This document shows positions 52,614 to 60,561 of a DNA stretch of 64,000 nt, piece by piece. The translations under genes were made by a program, and so were the position numbers. The stretch is from positions 84,285 to 148,284 of the forward strand of contig NZ_VIQM01000087.1 in assembly GCF_008520265.1 (NCBI RefSeq), read 5' to 3'. Below the pieces are notes generated by a model. The model was not told the DNA's origin. It made no database searches and saw nothing but the letters and a program-made list of their open reading frames with translations. Source of the DNA: Sphingobacterium cavernae (GTDB taxonomy: Bacteria > Bacteroidota > Bacteroidia > Sphingobacteriales > Sphingobacteriaceae). Each line of letters opens with the position of its first letter. Within the stretch, counting starts at the first letter, position 1.

Positions 52614-53159
52614 ATGAAAAAGATTTTCGCAATTTTAGCATTTCTAACAGTAAGCATCAGCGCTACTTTTGCGCAACGTTTCGCTTATGTAGACTCTGAA
52701 TATATCCTAAGACATGTACCTGAATACACTTCAGCACAAAAACAAATTGATGATCTAGCAAAACAGTGGCAAGATCAAATCGATAATCAATATACAGAGA
52801 TTGAAAAACTGTATAAAGCTTATCAAAATGATCACTCTCTATTGAGTGAAGATATGCGCAAGCGAAGAGAAGATGAGATTGTTAACAAAGAAAAACAAGT
52901 CAAAGATTTGCAACGTCAAAAATTCAGCTATGGCGGTGATTTGGAAAAAGAAAGAACGCGATTATTCCAACCTATTCAAACTCGTATTTCCAAGGCCATA
53001 GAAGATTTTGCAAAAGCTCAAGGATTTGATTTTATCGTAGACAAAGGAAGTGAATTGACATTCTTGTATTCTAATCCAGCATTAGATAAAAGTAATGATG
53101 TAATCACAAAATTAGGCTACAAACCTAATCCATCATTGCTACAGGCAAATCAAAAATAA
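52614..53159 (+). CDS. OmpH/Skp-family periplasmic chaperone (1)
   Basis: A 181-residue protein with a signal peptide (cleavage near ATFA, residue 20) and the Skp core: FAYVDSEYILRHVPEYTSAQ, a long coiled coil with EKEKQVKDLQRQ-like repeats (residues about 40-110) and the C-terminal AIEDFAKAQGFDFIVDKGSE. Skp proteins hold unfolded outer-membrane barrels in the periplasm and hand them to BamA, which is encoded just upstream. The second copy follows after 68 bases. The two are moderately similar and probably arose by duplication. Confidence 0.92.
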   Translation: MKKIFAILAFLTVSISATFAQRFAYVDSEYILRHVPEYTSAQKQIDDLAKQWQDQIDNQYTEIEKLYKAYQNDHSLLSEDMRKRREDEIVNKEKQVKDLQRQKFSYGGDLEKERTRLFQPIQTRISKAIEDFAKAQGFDFIVDKGSELTFLYSNPALDKSNDVITKLGYKPNPSLLQANQK

Positions 53160-53202
53160 AATAAAACTGATTTATTAACATAAAAAAATAGTATAGAAAA
53201 AT

Positions 53203-53210
53203 TACTTTTG
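53203..53210 (+). promoter_or_regulatory. -7 box (TAnnTTTG) before the second OmpH gene
   Basis: TACTTTTG in the 68-base gap, 17 bases upstream of the start codon, suggests an internal promoter for the second chaperone gene. It is identical to the boxes before dnaB and the ABC-F gene. Confidence 0.4.
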
Positions 53211-53227
53211 TAAGTATTGAGATTAAA

Positions 53228-53770
53228 ATGGAAAGAATGAAAAATTTATTAAAAGGAGCGGTATTATTAGTGGGTTTATTTGCAGCTACTTCTGTTGCAA
53301 ATGCACAACAAAAAATTGGACATATCAATGCTGACGAAATATTTCAACAAACAGCAGATTTTAAAACAGCTACAGATCAATTAAAAGTTTTGAGTGATGC
53401 TAAGCAGAAAGAAATCCAAGATATGGTTACTTTGCTACAAGCAAAAGAAAAGGAAGCGAATGATTTGATGTTGAATCAAAGTGAAGCAAATAAAGCGGAA
53501 ACTCAAACAAAATTGCAAACTATTGGTCAAGAATATCAGCAAATGCAAACTCGTATTCAAGAAGTACAAAAAGTAGCGCAAGAAGAAGTTGGTAAAAAAC
53601 AGCAAGAATTAATGGCTCCTATTCAAACAAAAGTAATGAATGCAATTACTGCAGTTGCTAAAGAAAAAGGATATGCTTATATCTTTGATATTGGTTCTGG
53701 TGCAGCTGTATATTACGCAGGCGGCGATGATGTATCAGCTGATGTAAAAACAAAATTAGGTATTAAATAG
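53228..53770 (+). CDS. OmpH/Skp-family periplasmic chaperone (2)
   Basis: A 180-residue paralogue of the upstream chaperone with a signal peptide (cleavage near ANAQ, residue 27). It begins KIGHINADEIFQQTADFKTA and carries a Gln/Lys/Glu-rich coiled coil (residues about 45-130), ending in GYAYIFDIGSGAAVYYAGGD. A second ATG four codons in (MKNLLKGA) is an equally likely start and gives a shorter signal. Same role as its neighbour: keeping outer-membrane proteins soluble on the way to BamA. The terminator after it closes the envelope gene run. Confidence 0.92.
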   Translation: MERMKNLLKGAVLLVGLFAATSVANAQQKIGHINADEIFQQTADFKTATDQLKVLSDAKQKEIQDMVTLLQAKEKEANDLMLNQSEANKAETQTKLQTIGQEYQQMQTRIQEVQKVAQEEVGKKQQELMAPIQTKVMNAITAVAKEKGYAYIFDIGSGAAVYYAGGDDVSADVKTKLGIK

Positions 53771-53796
53771 GATTTATTTAATCTGAAATAAACAGT

Positions 53797-53829
53797 AAGG
53801 ATGACTTGAATTAAGTCATCCTTTTTTTA
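53797..53829 (+). terminator. Terminator after the OmpH genes
   Basis: A perfect 11-bp stem (AAGGATGACTT / AAGTCATCCTT) with a 5-base loop and a run of seven T. Confidence 0.9.
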
Positions 53830-53855
53830 TGGTCATTTAATAATTCTTCGAAATG

Positions 53856-53879
53856 TTATATTATGCATGCATAATATAA
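53856..53879. promoter_or_regulatory. 24-bp perfect palindrome, candidate operator of the Fe-S oxidoreductase pair
   Basis: Two 12-base halves, TTATATTATGCA and its exact complement, meet without a spacer. The palindrome lies 11-34 bases upstream of a -7 box, so it covers the expected -33 region. This position fits a repressor operator. It is not followed by a T-run, and the previous transcript already has its own terminator. Confidence 0.55.
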
Positions 53880-53889
53880 ATTAGATTAT

Positions 53890-53917
53890 TATATTTGTTT
53901 ATAAACCTGTATAAACA
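53890..53917 (+). promoter_or_regulatory. -7 box and second inverted repeat in the leader of the Fe-S oxidoreductase pair
   Basis: TATATTTG (53890-53897) fits TAnnTTTG. Overlapping its end, TGTTTATA (53896-53903) pairs with TATAAACA (53910-53917) across six bases, ending two bases before the ATG. The repeat could be a second operator or an mRNA hairpin at the start codon. Confidence 0.45.
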
Positions 53918-53919
53918 TT

Positions 53920-55212
53920 ATGATAAGCCAACTATTATTTGCTATCGTATTTATCGCCGCCCTCTTACTTTTTTATAGAAATGCATGTAAGATATATCGA
54001 AATATTAGACTGGGGAAATCAGTCAATAGAGTTGATAATCCATCGGAACGAATAAAGACAATGTTATTGGTAGCTTTTGGACAAAAAAAAATGTTCAAAA
54101 AACCTATTCCCGCGATATTGCACTTATTCGTTTACATAGGTTTTTGTATCATCAATATTGAGATGATAGAAATCGTAATTGATGGACTATTTGGGTCGCA
54201 CCGCGTCTTATCCTTCTTGGGTGGATTTTATGATTTCCTAATTGCTTCCTTTGAAATACTTGCTTTCGCCGTATTGCTTTCATGCGTCATATTTTTTATC
54301 CGAAGAAATGTATTAAAAGTAAAACGTCTAAATCAAGCAGAATTAAACAATTGGCCAAAAACTGATGCGAACTACATCTTAATAGCGGAAATACTTTTGA
54401 TGACTGCTTTTCTTTTTATGAATGCGGCAGATCAGAAATTACAACTTCTAAAACCTGAAAATTATACAGCGGCTGGCTCCTTTCCTATCAGCCAATATTT
54501 AGTTGGACTCTTGCCTGAAAATGTTTCTAGCTTGATATTTGTCGAAAGATTCAGCTGGTGGTTTCATATCGTAGGTGTCTTAGCATTTTTAAATTATCTG
54601 CCACTATCAAAACATTTACATATCATTTTGGCTTTTCCAAATACTTACTTTTCGAATTTAGATTTAAAAGGTAAATTCAATAATATGGAATCTGTAACGG
54701 CTGAAGTAAAAGCGATGCTGGATCCTTCCCTACCCCCGCCTTCTGGAGAAGTTAGTCGTTTCGGAGTGAAAGATGTACAAGACTTAACTTGGAAGAATCT
54801 GTTGGACGCATACACTTGTACAGAATGTGGACGATGTACTGCAGCCTGTCCTGCAAATATGACTGGTAAATTATTATCACCTCGTAAAATCATGATGGAC
54901 ACACGTGATCGATCTGAAGAAGTAGGAAAAAATATAGATCAAAATAAATCATTCGTAGAAGATGGAAAATCATTACTTGATACGTATATCAACAGAGAAG
55001 AGATTTGGGCGTGTACGACCTGTAATGCTTGCGTAGAACAATGTCCGGTCAATATTAATCCTTTGGAAATCATCATGGGTCTACGTCAATACGCAATCAT
55101 GGAAGAATCCCATGCGCCATCAAGTATAAACAATATGTTGGGGAATCTCGAAAACAATGGCGCACCGTGGAAATACGCACAAGCGGATCGTGCAAATTGG
55201 ACTCAAAATTAA
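53920..55212 (+). CDS. Membrane-bound Fe-S oxidoreductase subunit (NarI-like helices plus two [4Fe-4S] clusters)
   Basis: A 430-residue protein. The N-terminal 235 residues hold about five hydrophobic helices (ISQLLFAIVFIAALLLFY; AILHLFVYIGFCIINIEMI; and others) with His residues that could bind b-type heme, as in HdrE/NarI-type subunits. The soluble C-terminal part has two ferredoxin motifs, CTECGRCTAACP and CTTCNACVEQCP. This layout is known for the membrane member of heterodisulfide-reductase-like complexes, which pass electrons between a soluble donor and menaquinone. Its CCG-domain partner follows after 12 bases. In relatives the donor may be an electron-transfer flavoprotein; none is in the window. 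Substrate is therefore unknown. Confidence 0.87.
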   Translation: MISQLLFAIVFIAALLLFYRNACKIYRNIRLGKSVNRVDNPSERIKTMLLVAFGQKKMFKKPIPAILHLFVYIGFCIINIEMIEIVIDGLFGSHRVLSFLGGFYDFLIASFEILAFAVLLSCVIFFIRRNVLKVKRLNQAELNNWPKTDANYILIAEILLMTAFLFMNAADQKLQLLKPENYTAAGSFPISQYLVGLLPENVSSLIFVERFSWWFHIVGVLAFLNYLPLSKHLHIILAFPNTYFSNLDLKGKFNNMESVTAEVKAMLDPSLPPPSGEVSRFGVKDVQDLTWKNLLDAYTCTECGRCTAACPANMTGKLLSPRKIMMDTRDRSEEVGKNIDQNKSFVEDGKSLLDTYINREEIWACTTCNACVEQCPVNINPLEIIMGLRQYAIMEESHAPSSINNMLGNLENNGAPWKYAQADRANWTQN

Positions 55213-55224
55213 AATAGCTGAAAA

Positions 55225-56019
55225 ATGGAAAATAATATACATATCCCTACTGTAGCCGAGCTGTTAGCAGAAGGTGAAACTCCAGATTTATTATTTTGGG
55301 TGGGCTGTGCAGGTTCATTTGACGAACGCGCGCAGCGTATCACACGCGACATATGTAAAATCCTGCATCATGTAGGCATAAAATATGCAATATTAGGAAC
55401 AGAAGAAAGTTGTTCGGGTGATCCTGCCAAACGCGCTGGGAATGAGTTTGTCTTCCAAATGCAAGCCATGATGAATATTCAGGTTCTTGATGGATATGAA
55501 ATAAAAAAAATTGTTACAGCTTGTCCGCATTGCTTTAACACCTTAAAGAATGAATACCCTTCACTGGGTGGACACTACGAAGTAATACATCATACGCAAT
55601 TGATTCAGTCGTTAATCGACGATGGGAAATTGAAACCAAGCGATGGAAATGAATTCAAAGGTAAAAAGATAACTTACCACGATCCATGTTATCTGGGACG
55701 GGCTAATGAAGTTTACGAGGCTCCCCGTAAAGTATTAGAAACGTTAGATGCTGATTTAGTTGAATTAAAACGTTGCAAAATTAATGGACTATGCTGTGGT
55801 GCGGGAGGTGCACAAATGTTTAAAGAGCCGGAGCCAGGAAACAAAGATATCAATGTAGAACGTATTGAGGATGTAATCGAAAGCAAAGCATCTATTGTGG
55901 CTGCAGCCTGTCCATTCTGTATGACGATGCTACGTGACGGCGTCAAGGTTAAAGAAAAAGAACAGGAAATACAAGTTTTGGATATTGCGGAAATTACCGT
56001 TCGAGCTAATAAGTTGTAA
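55225..56019 (+). CDS. CCG-domain Fe-S protein (HdrB-like)
   Basis: A 264-residue soluble protein with two cysteine-rich CCG domains: EESCSGDPAKRAGNEF with TACPHCFNTLKNEYP, then YHDPCYLGRANEVYEAPRKV with NGLCCGAGGAQMF and AACPFCMTMLRDG. In HdrB such domains hold unusual [4Fe-4S] clusters where disulfide or other substrates are reduced. It forms a two-gene operon with the membrane Fe-S subunit and ends at a strong terminator shared with the tRNA on the other strand. Methanogen-type heterodisulfide is not expected in this phylum, so the true substrate (quinone-linked lactate, glycolate, or flavoprotein electrons) remains open. Confidence 0.87.
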   Translation: MENNIHIPTVAELLAEGETPDLLFWVGCAGSFDERAQRITRDICKILHHVGIKYAILGTEESCSGDPAKRAGNEFVFQMQAMMNIQVLDGYEIKKIVTACPHCFNTLKNEYPSLGGHYEVIHHTQLIQSLIDDGKLKPSDGNEFKGKKITYHDPCYLGRANEVYEAPRKVLETLDADLVELKRCKINGLCCGAGGAQMFKEPEPGNKDINVERIEDVIESKASIVAAACPFCMTMLRDGVKVKEKEQEIQVLDIAEITVRANKL

Positions 56020-56022
56020 AAA

Positions 56023-56059
56023 AACAGAAAGAGGAAATTTTGACTTTCCTCTTTCTGTT
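56023..56059. terminator. Bidirectional terminator between the Fe-S pair and tRNA-Leu
   Basis: A perfect 15-bp stem (AACAGAAAGAGGAAA / TTTCCTCTTTCTGTT) with a 7-base loop. The minus-strand side has a run of eight T, so it terminates the tRNA transcript best; the plus side has a short T-rich tail. Confidence 0.88.
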
Positions 56060-56064
56060 CTTTG

Positions 56065-56148
56065 TACCTAGGAGCAGATTCGAACTGCCAAGCCCTTGCG
56101 AGCGCCACCCCCTCAAGATGGTGCGTCTACCAATTTCGCCACCTAGGT
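56065..56148 (-). tRNA. tRNA-Leu (anticodon GAG)
   Basis: An 84-base type II tRNA read on the minus strand. The 7-bp acceptor stem ACCTAGG/CCTAGGT is perfect. The D arm GGTGGCGAAATTGGTAGACGC is typical of leucine tRNA. The anticodon stem CCATC/GGTGG encloses the loop TTGAGGG (GAG at 56112-56114), and a long variable arm precedes the T arm GGCAG-TTCGAAT-CTGCT. The 3' CCA is not encoded (CAA follows the discriminator A), so it must be added by tRNA nucleotidyltransferase. It reads CUC/CUU codons. Apparently a single-gene transcript. Confidence 0.96.
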
Positions 56149-56192
56149 GTTCGTAAGCACAAAAATATAGCTTTTTTTAATACTTGCAAGCC

Positions 56193-57083
56193 CTATGCCG
56201 ATAATATTTTAGCATAATTTTTTTGTACTAATTGTTGAATGATGCCATCCACTAAACCGACACGGGGAGCTACAATATTTTTTAAATGACCTGACTTCAT
56301 TATTGTCAAAAATATTTCTGCTGCTGGTATGATAACATCAGCACGGTCAGAGCGCAATCCCAAATCGTGAATACGATCTTTTAAAGAATACGAGTTCAAA
56401 TGATCATAAATAGCTTTCAATTTCGCATAACTAAAAGGCTTATCTTCACCTTTATTTGCTATTCGAGAAAGTTTATTGATGTTTCCGCCTGTACCTATAC
56501 CATAGATATCTTTGTATCCTTTTGTAATTTCTTTGACCCATACACGCATATCTTGCCATGTCTCTGGGGTATCTTGATTATCCAAAATACGTATTGTACC
56601 CAAATTAAAAGAGCGAGATCCTTTCAATTCACCATTAGCGAATAATGAAATCTCAGTACTACCACCACCTACATCAATGTAAAGGTAAACCTTATCCTTA
56701 TCCATGATGCCACTCAAATAAGCATTGTAAATAATTTTTGCTTCTAATCCGCCATCAATTATTTTAATATCAATACCGACTTCTTTACATGCAGCTACCA
56801 CTTGAGCACCATTTTCTGAATCACGCATAGCCGAAGTCGCGCAAGCAATATAATCGGTTACTTTATAGACATCGAGTAAATCCTTAAATGCACGCATAGT
56901 CTTCACCATATCCTCAAATTTGGCTGGCGAAATCTTTTTGTCGACGAATGCATCATCACCTAATCGCAATGGAACGCGTAATAGTGTATTTTTTGTATAA
57001 GATATTTTGTTATCTTTTCGTAAGATATCTGCAATTAGTAAACGAACTGCATTGGAACCTATGTCTATAGCTGCGAATCTCAA
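56193..57083 (-). CDS. Ppx/GppA-family phosphatase
   Basis: A 296-residue single-core Ppx/GppA protein of the actin-like ATPase fold. It begins RFAAIDIGSNAVRLLIADIL (phosphate 1), and has YIACATSAMRDSENGAQVVA, YLYIDVGGGSTEISLFANGE (phosphate 2) and YGIGTGGNINKLSRIANKGE. It lacks the C-terminal HD domain of long exopolyphosphatases, as the short form usual in Bacteroidota. Expected to hydrolyse polyphosphate or pppGpp in the cytoplasm; which of the two cannot be told from sequence. No ppk gene is adjacent. It sits upstream of the tRNA on the same strand. Confidence 0.92.
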   Translation of the reverse strand: MRFAAIDIGSNAVRLLIADILRKDNKISYTKNTLLRVPLRLGDDAFVDKKISPAKFEDMVKTMRAFKDLLDVYKVTDYIACATSAMRDSENGAQVVAACKEVGIDIKIIDGGLEAKIIYNAYLSGIMDKDKVYLYIDVGGGSTEISLFANGELKGSRSFNLGTIRILDNQDTPETWQDMRVWVKEITKGYKDIYGIGTGGNINKLSRIANKGEDKPFSYAKLKAIYDHLNSYSLKDRIHDLGLRSDRADVIIPAAEIFLTIMKSGHLKNIVAPRVGLVDGIIQQLVQKNYAKILSA

Positions 57084-57221
57084 GAGTTTATTTTAATTAA
57101 GTTAAGAAATGTGTTTACGTTAACAAAATACACCTGTATTGTGAAGTTATTGTAAACAAAATGTTAATCTTAAATTTAGGACTAATAAAATCAATAAAAA
57201 TAATATTTCTGTAAAAATAAA

Positions 57222-57244
57222 AGCAGCGAAGATAATTCGCTGCT
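57222..57244 (-). terminator. Terminator after the small membrane-protein gene
   Basis: A perfect 9-bp stem (AGCAGCGAA / TTCGCTGCT) with a 5-base loop followed on the minus strand by TTTTATTTTTAC. The rest of the 206-base gap is AT-rich upstream DNA of the phosphatase gene with no clear signal. Confidence 0.8.
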
Positions 57245-57289
57245 CTCACATATAGTATCTTGAAAAGATATTTCGAATAATTATCTATT

Positions 57290-57544
57290 TTATTTTACGC
57301 CGAAACCTAAGATCTTAAATACAACTTTGAATGCGATGAAAGATGCAATCACAATTGCAATATTAGCTATCAGAGAAAATAAAAATGTGTATTGATTCAA
57401 CGCGTTCACTTCATCTGGCACGAATCGTACAAACACACCAAATAAACCAAGAATAATAGCAATAGTCAACGTTACATAGTAATGCGTTTGATTAGCATTG
57501 TTATCAGTTGTTTTCGGTTGTCTTTGTGCTGTAGTATTTTCCAT
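57290..57544 (-). CDS. Small two-helix membrane protein
   Basis: An 84-residue protein. The first 25 residues are polar and rich in Gln, Asn and Thr; then come two hydrophobic helices, VTLTIAIILGLFGVFVRFV and LFSLIANIAIVIASFIAFKV, and a short tail. There is no signal-peptide cleavage site. It resembles the many uncharacterised small membrane proteins of Bacteroidota and has its own terminator, which supports a real gene. Divergent from the next gene. No function recognised. Confidence 0.75.
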   Translation of the reverse strand: MENTTAQRQPKTTDNNANQTHYYVTLTIAIILGLFGVFVRFVPDEVNALNQYTFLFSLIANIAIVIASFIAFKVVFKILGFGVK

Positions 57545-57678
57545 AATAATATGCTCTGTTTTAACTAATGCAAATGTACAAAGTATATCTACATTTCAAA
57601 AATATTTTGACCATTAAAAACATCCTATATTGACACATTTACTTGAATAATTTAGTAATATTGCTTTGAATTATTGAT

Positions 57679-58215
57679 ATGAGAAATTATTTTTTAACCC
57701 TATTCCTGATTTTATCCTCTGCGATTGTGTATTCGCAGTCAACATTTCAACGCATCGACAATTTTGTTATCAAAGAAAATCTTACCGCAAATGGTAAAGT
57801 AGCCATCATCGCCGTTGATTCTGCTGATTCTGCTCTAGATTATATCAATGGGACGTTTAAATTTACAATAAATGGTTTCGAGCAGTCACTCGCTTTTCAC
57901 GATGGTGTTGCTGTCCCATCGCATCCTATCGAAAGCTCGACATTTGTTTATTTCAAACACAAAAATCAAGATAAAACATCAGGAAAACTATATTTCTTGT
58001 ACAAGAAAGACAACAAAATAACGCCCGTAAAAATAAATGGTTTACTTTTATTGATTATTCCTGCAGTAATTCTTTTTATTGCCTATGCAGCGAAACGACT
58101 GCTAATGACTTTTGTTATTTTAGGAATCATTTATGCATATTTCTCATACAGCAAAGGCTTATCTATTTCACAAGTCCTAGAAAGTGCATTTCAGGTTTTG
58201 AAAAACTTGATTTAG
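57679..58215 (+). CDS. Exported protein with two C-terminal helices, unknown function
   Basis: A 178-residue protein with a signal peptide (cleavage near VYSQ, residue 20), a small beta-rich domain (residues about 25-115) and two membrane helices at the end (INGLLLLIIPAVILFIAYAA; MTFVILGIIYAYFSYS). The soluble part would lie in the periplasm. Its last four bases overlap the end of the convergent tamL gene. No family is recognised. It starts a short plus-strand unit of one gene with a plain AT-rich upstream region. Confidence 0.78.
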   Translation: MRNYFLTLFLILSSAIVYSQSTFQRIDNFVIKENLTANGKVAIIAVDSADSALDYINGTFKFTINGFEQSLAFHDGVAVPSHPIESSTFVYFKHKNQDKTSGKLYFLYKKDNKITPVKINGLLLLIIPAVILFIAYAAKRLLMTFVILGIIYAYFSYSKGLSISQVLESAFQVLKNLI

Positions 58216-60554
58216 AAAGGCAACCCAACCCCAAAATTGTATTGAAATAAGCCATAACGATCCGGTCTATGGCTTTCATAATAATCTGCTTTGAACTCTT
58301 TGGAATTGAATAAATGCTGGATTACCCATTGATTTTTGCCTGTAAATTGAGGGTCTTTAATTTTCAAACCTGCATCCAGACGTATAGTGAAATAATCCAT
58401 ATCAAATCGCAAACCAAATCCCGTACCTACCGCTACTTGCGACAAAAATTTATCAAACTTAAACACACCACCTTCATTCAACTCATTCTCACGAAGTAAC
58501 CATACATTCCCCATGTCCAAAAATGTTGCGCCATTTAGCTTCGCCCCAAAAAACCGATTTAAGATACGGAACCTGTATTCTAAGTTGGCTTCGAGTTTCA
58601 TTTCACCCAACTGATCCAAATTACGCAAATTAACACGCAAATCTTCGCGAATAGTGCTTCGATTGTAATTTCCAGGCCCCAATGTACGCGCTTGCCACGC
58701 ACGTATTCCGTTCATACCGCCAGCATAAAAGCTTTTCTCGAAAATCAATAAACGCGAATTATTGCCATAAGGCACAATAGCTCCGCCATTAAATCTAAAA
58801 ATAAACTGCTGATTGCCACCCAAGTGTTTGTACAATCGGTAATCTATTTCACCTTTGATGTATTGAAGATATGTCACGCCAAAAAGCGTTTTTGATCCAT
58901 CTGCGCTGCGTTGAAAATTAAAGACATTACTCAGAAGTCCCAACGTAGTACCACTCAAATCTATTGACCCACGAAAAAATTGAAAGTTATCGAGTGTTTG
59001 TAATTTTTTTGAGTTATATGTCGATGCATATTGTGCTCCAAGCCCAAAATATTGTCTATCATTAGAAGCAATATACAATTGATAGCCCTCTTGCTCCAAT
59101 TCTGCACGAAAAGCGGCATCAAACTGACCGTCACGGTATTCTACAACAATAGGCGTATAGCTGTGTTGCAAATTTGGCGTCTGCCACCAGGAATAATTCA
59201 ATGTATTGATGAAATAACTATTGGTATACGTACGATCCTGATCAAAAAACTGAATATTCGAGGAAAGTGTCGTCCGCGGTAAACCAAATCTACCCGTATT
59301 CCCCCAGCCAAAAGGTAAAAGCATACGTGGTATAACCAAACTTACGCCCGCTTGAAAATCATTGTTGAATATCTTTTCGGACAATTTCCCAGACAACCTA
59401 GGGTCAAAGAGTACACCATATTTCAATTTCAATTCCAGCAATTCAGAACCGCCAAAAATATTTCTGTGCGAAAAAGTATTTCCCACATTAAATCCACTCA
59501 TTCCCGAACTGAATGTATATTCGCCTTCGACCTGATTAGACATCAACGAGCGTGGTGTCAATTCATAATTCACATTCAACAGACTATCTCCCTCCTTTTC
59601 GTATTTAATCTTGACACTTCGGAATCCATTCATCTCGTACAATCTATCATACGATAAATTTTCATTCTCTAAACTGTAACGCTCGCCTTCGCGCAGATAC
59701 ATATACCGAGAAAGTGGTTTTAATTTATACCGCGAACTGTAATCCAAAAATTCTATCCCTGAAGTCGTGTCAGCAATTACCCCTGCATTGGAATTATTAC
59801 CATCGTAATTATTTATTCGCACAGATACATCATTAATCCGATAAGGCTTTAGGATTGTAGAGTTTGGCACAGAAACTTGAATCTCAATATCTGCGGTTTC
59901 GGCATTACGATTCGTGTCTACCGCAATACGCATATATTGTCTCAAATAGTCGTAATATCCTTCGTTGCGCATGGCATCGTACAAAGATTCACGCAATTCA
60001 CCAAAATCATTGACATTGTAAGGTTTACCAGATTGCAAATTAGACTTATTTTTTACGCTATTTTGGTACACTTGTGATACATAATCAGCATCAAAATTTG
60101 TTGTAATCGTACCTATACGGAACAATGAATCGGGAGTCGCTAGAAAATTAATCTTTGATTTTTTGTTATTTACAGAAATATCAGGCGTAACCTTTGCTCG
60201 GAAATATCCTCTAGTTTGCAAGAAACGTTGGATCTGGATAGCAGAAAGTTCAACTAAAGAAGAATCTAAAACGCGTGGAGCTTCGCCAACGGAACGGATA
60301 TTCTCGGTTTTGTATTTACCAGATTTGGTATTAAAAATATTATAAATCGTCAAATTCAACGCCGAGTTTGGACGAATTTCATTCGATATATATTGGTAAG
60401 CGGATTCTTTTAAATGTGTAGGAAAACCTTCTAAATCAACTTTTGTAACTAGAGCTTGATCCTCCTCCAAGTATTTGGCAGAGCGGCAAGATTCAAAAAA
60501 TAAAAGTAAAAATGTTATACTTGCAATAATAAATAGTCTACTCTTTTTATTCAT
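58212..60554 (-). CDS. tamL: TamL: lipidated TamA/BamA-like outer-membrane assembly protein
   Basis: A 780-residue Omp85 protein with a lipoprotein signal (ITFLLLFFESC, Cys23), which distinguishes the Bacteroidota TamL from TamA and BamA. POTRA-like domains fill about residues 35-350 (VTKVDLEGFPTHLKESAYQY; NEGYYDYLRQYMRIAVDTNR), followed by a barrel whose Omp85 motif lies in EKSFYAGGMNGIRAWQARTL; it ends NFGVGLPF. TamL is thought to work with TamB in outer-membrane homeostasis. tamB is not in the window. The gene is convergent with an unknown membrane-protein gene and divergent from a methyltransferase gene, with only seven bases between the two start codons. Confidence 0.92.
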   Translation of the reverse strand: MNKKSRLFIIASITFLLLFFESCRSAKYLEEDQALVTKVDLEGFPTHLKESAYQYISNEIRPNSALNLTIYNIFNTKSGKYKTENIRSVGEAPRVLDSSLVELSAIQIQRFLQTRGYFRAKVTPDISVNNKKSKINFLATPDSLFRIGTITTNFDADYVSQVYQNSVKNKSNLQSGKPYNVNDFGELRESLYDAMRNEGYYDYLRQYMRIAVDTNRNAETADIEIQVSVPNSTILKPYRINDVSVRINNYDGNNSNAGVIADTTSGIEFLDYSSRYKLKPLSRYMYLREGERYSLENENLSYDRLYEMNGFRSVKIKYEKEGDSLLNVNYELTPRSLMSNQVEGEYTFSSGMSGFNVGNTFSHRNIFGGSELLELKLKYGVLFDPRLSGKLSEKIFNNDFQAGVSLVIPRMLLPFGWGNTGRFGLPRTTLSSNIQFFDQDRTYTNSYFINTLNYSWWQTPNLQHSYTPIVVEYRDGQFDAAFRAELEQEGYQLYIASNDRQYFGLGAQYASTYNSKKLQTLDNFQFFRGSIDLSGTTLGLLSNVFNFQRSADGSKTLFGVTYLQYIKGEIDYRLYKHLGGNQQFIFRFNGGAIVPYGNNSRLLIFEKSFYAGGMNGIRAWQARTLGPGNYNRSTIREDLRVNLRNLDQLGEMKLEANLEYRFRILNRFFGAKLNGATFLDMGNVWLLRENELNEGGVFKFDKFLSQVAVGTGFGLRFDMDYFTIRLDAGLKIKDPQFTGKNQWVIQHLFNSKEFKADYYESHRPDRYGLFQYNFGVGLPF

Positions 60555-60561
60555 TCAATCA

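Noticed and set aside
60475..60561. Longer N-terminus for the RNA methyltransferase
   Set aside because: The extra residues are the complement of the tamL signal peptide, which explains their hydrophobic look.
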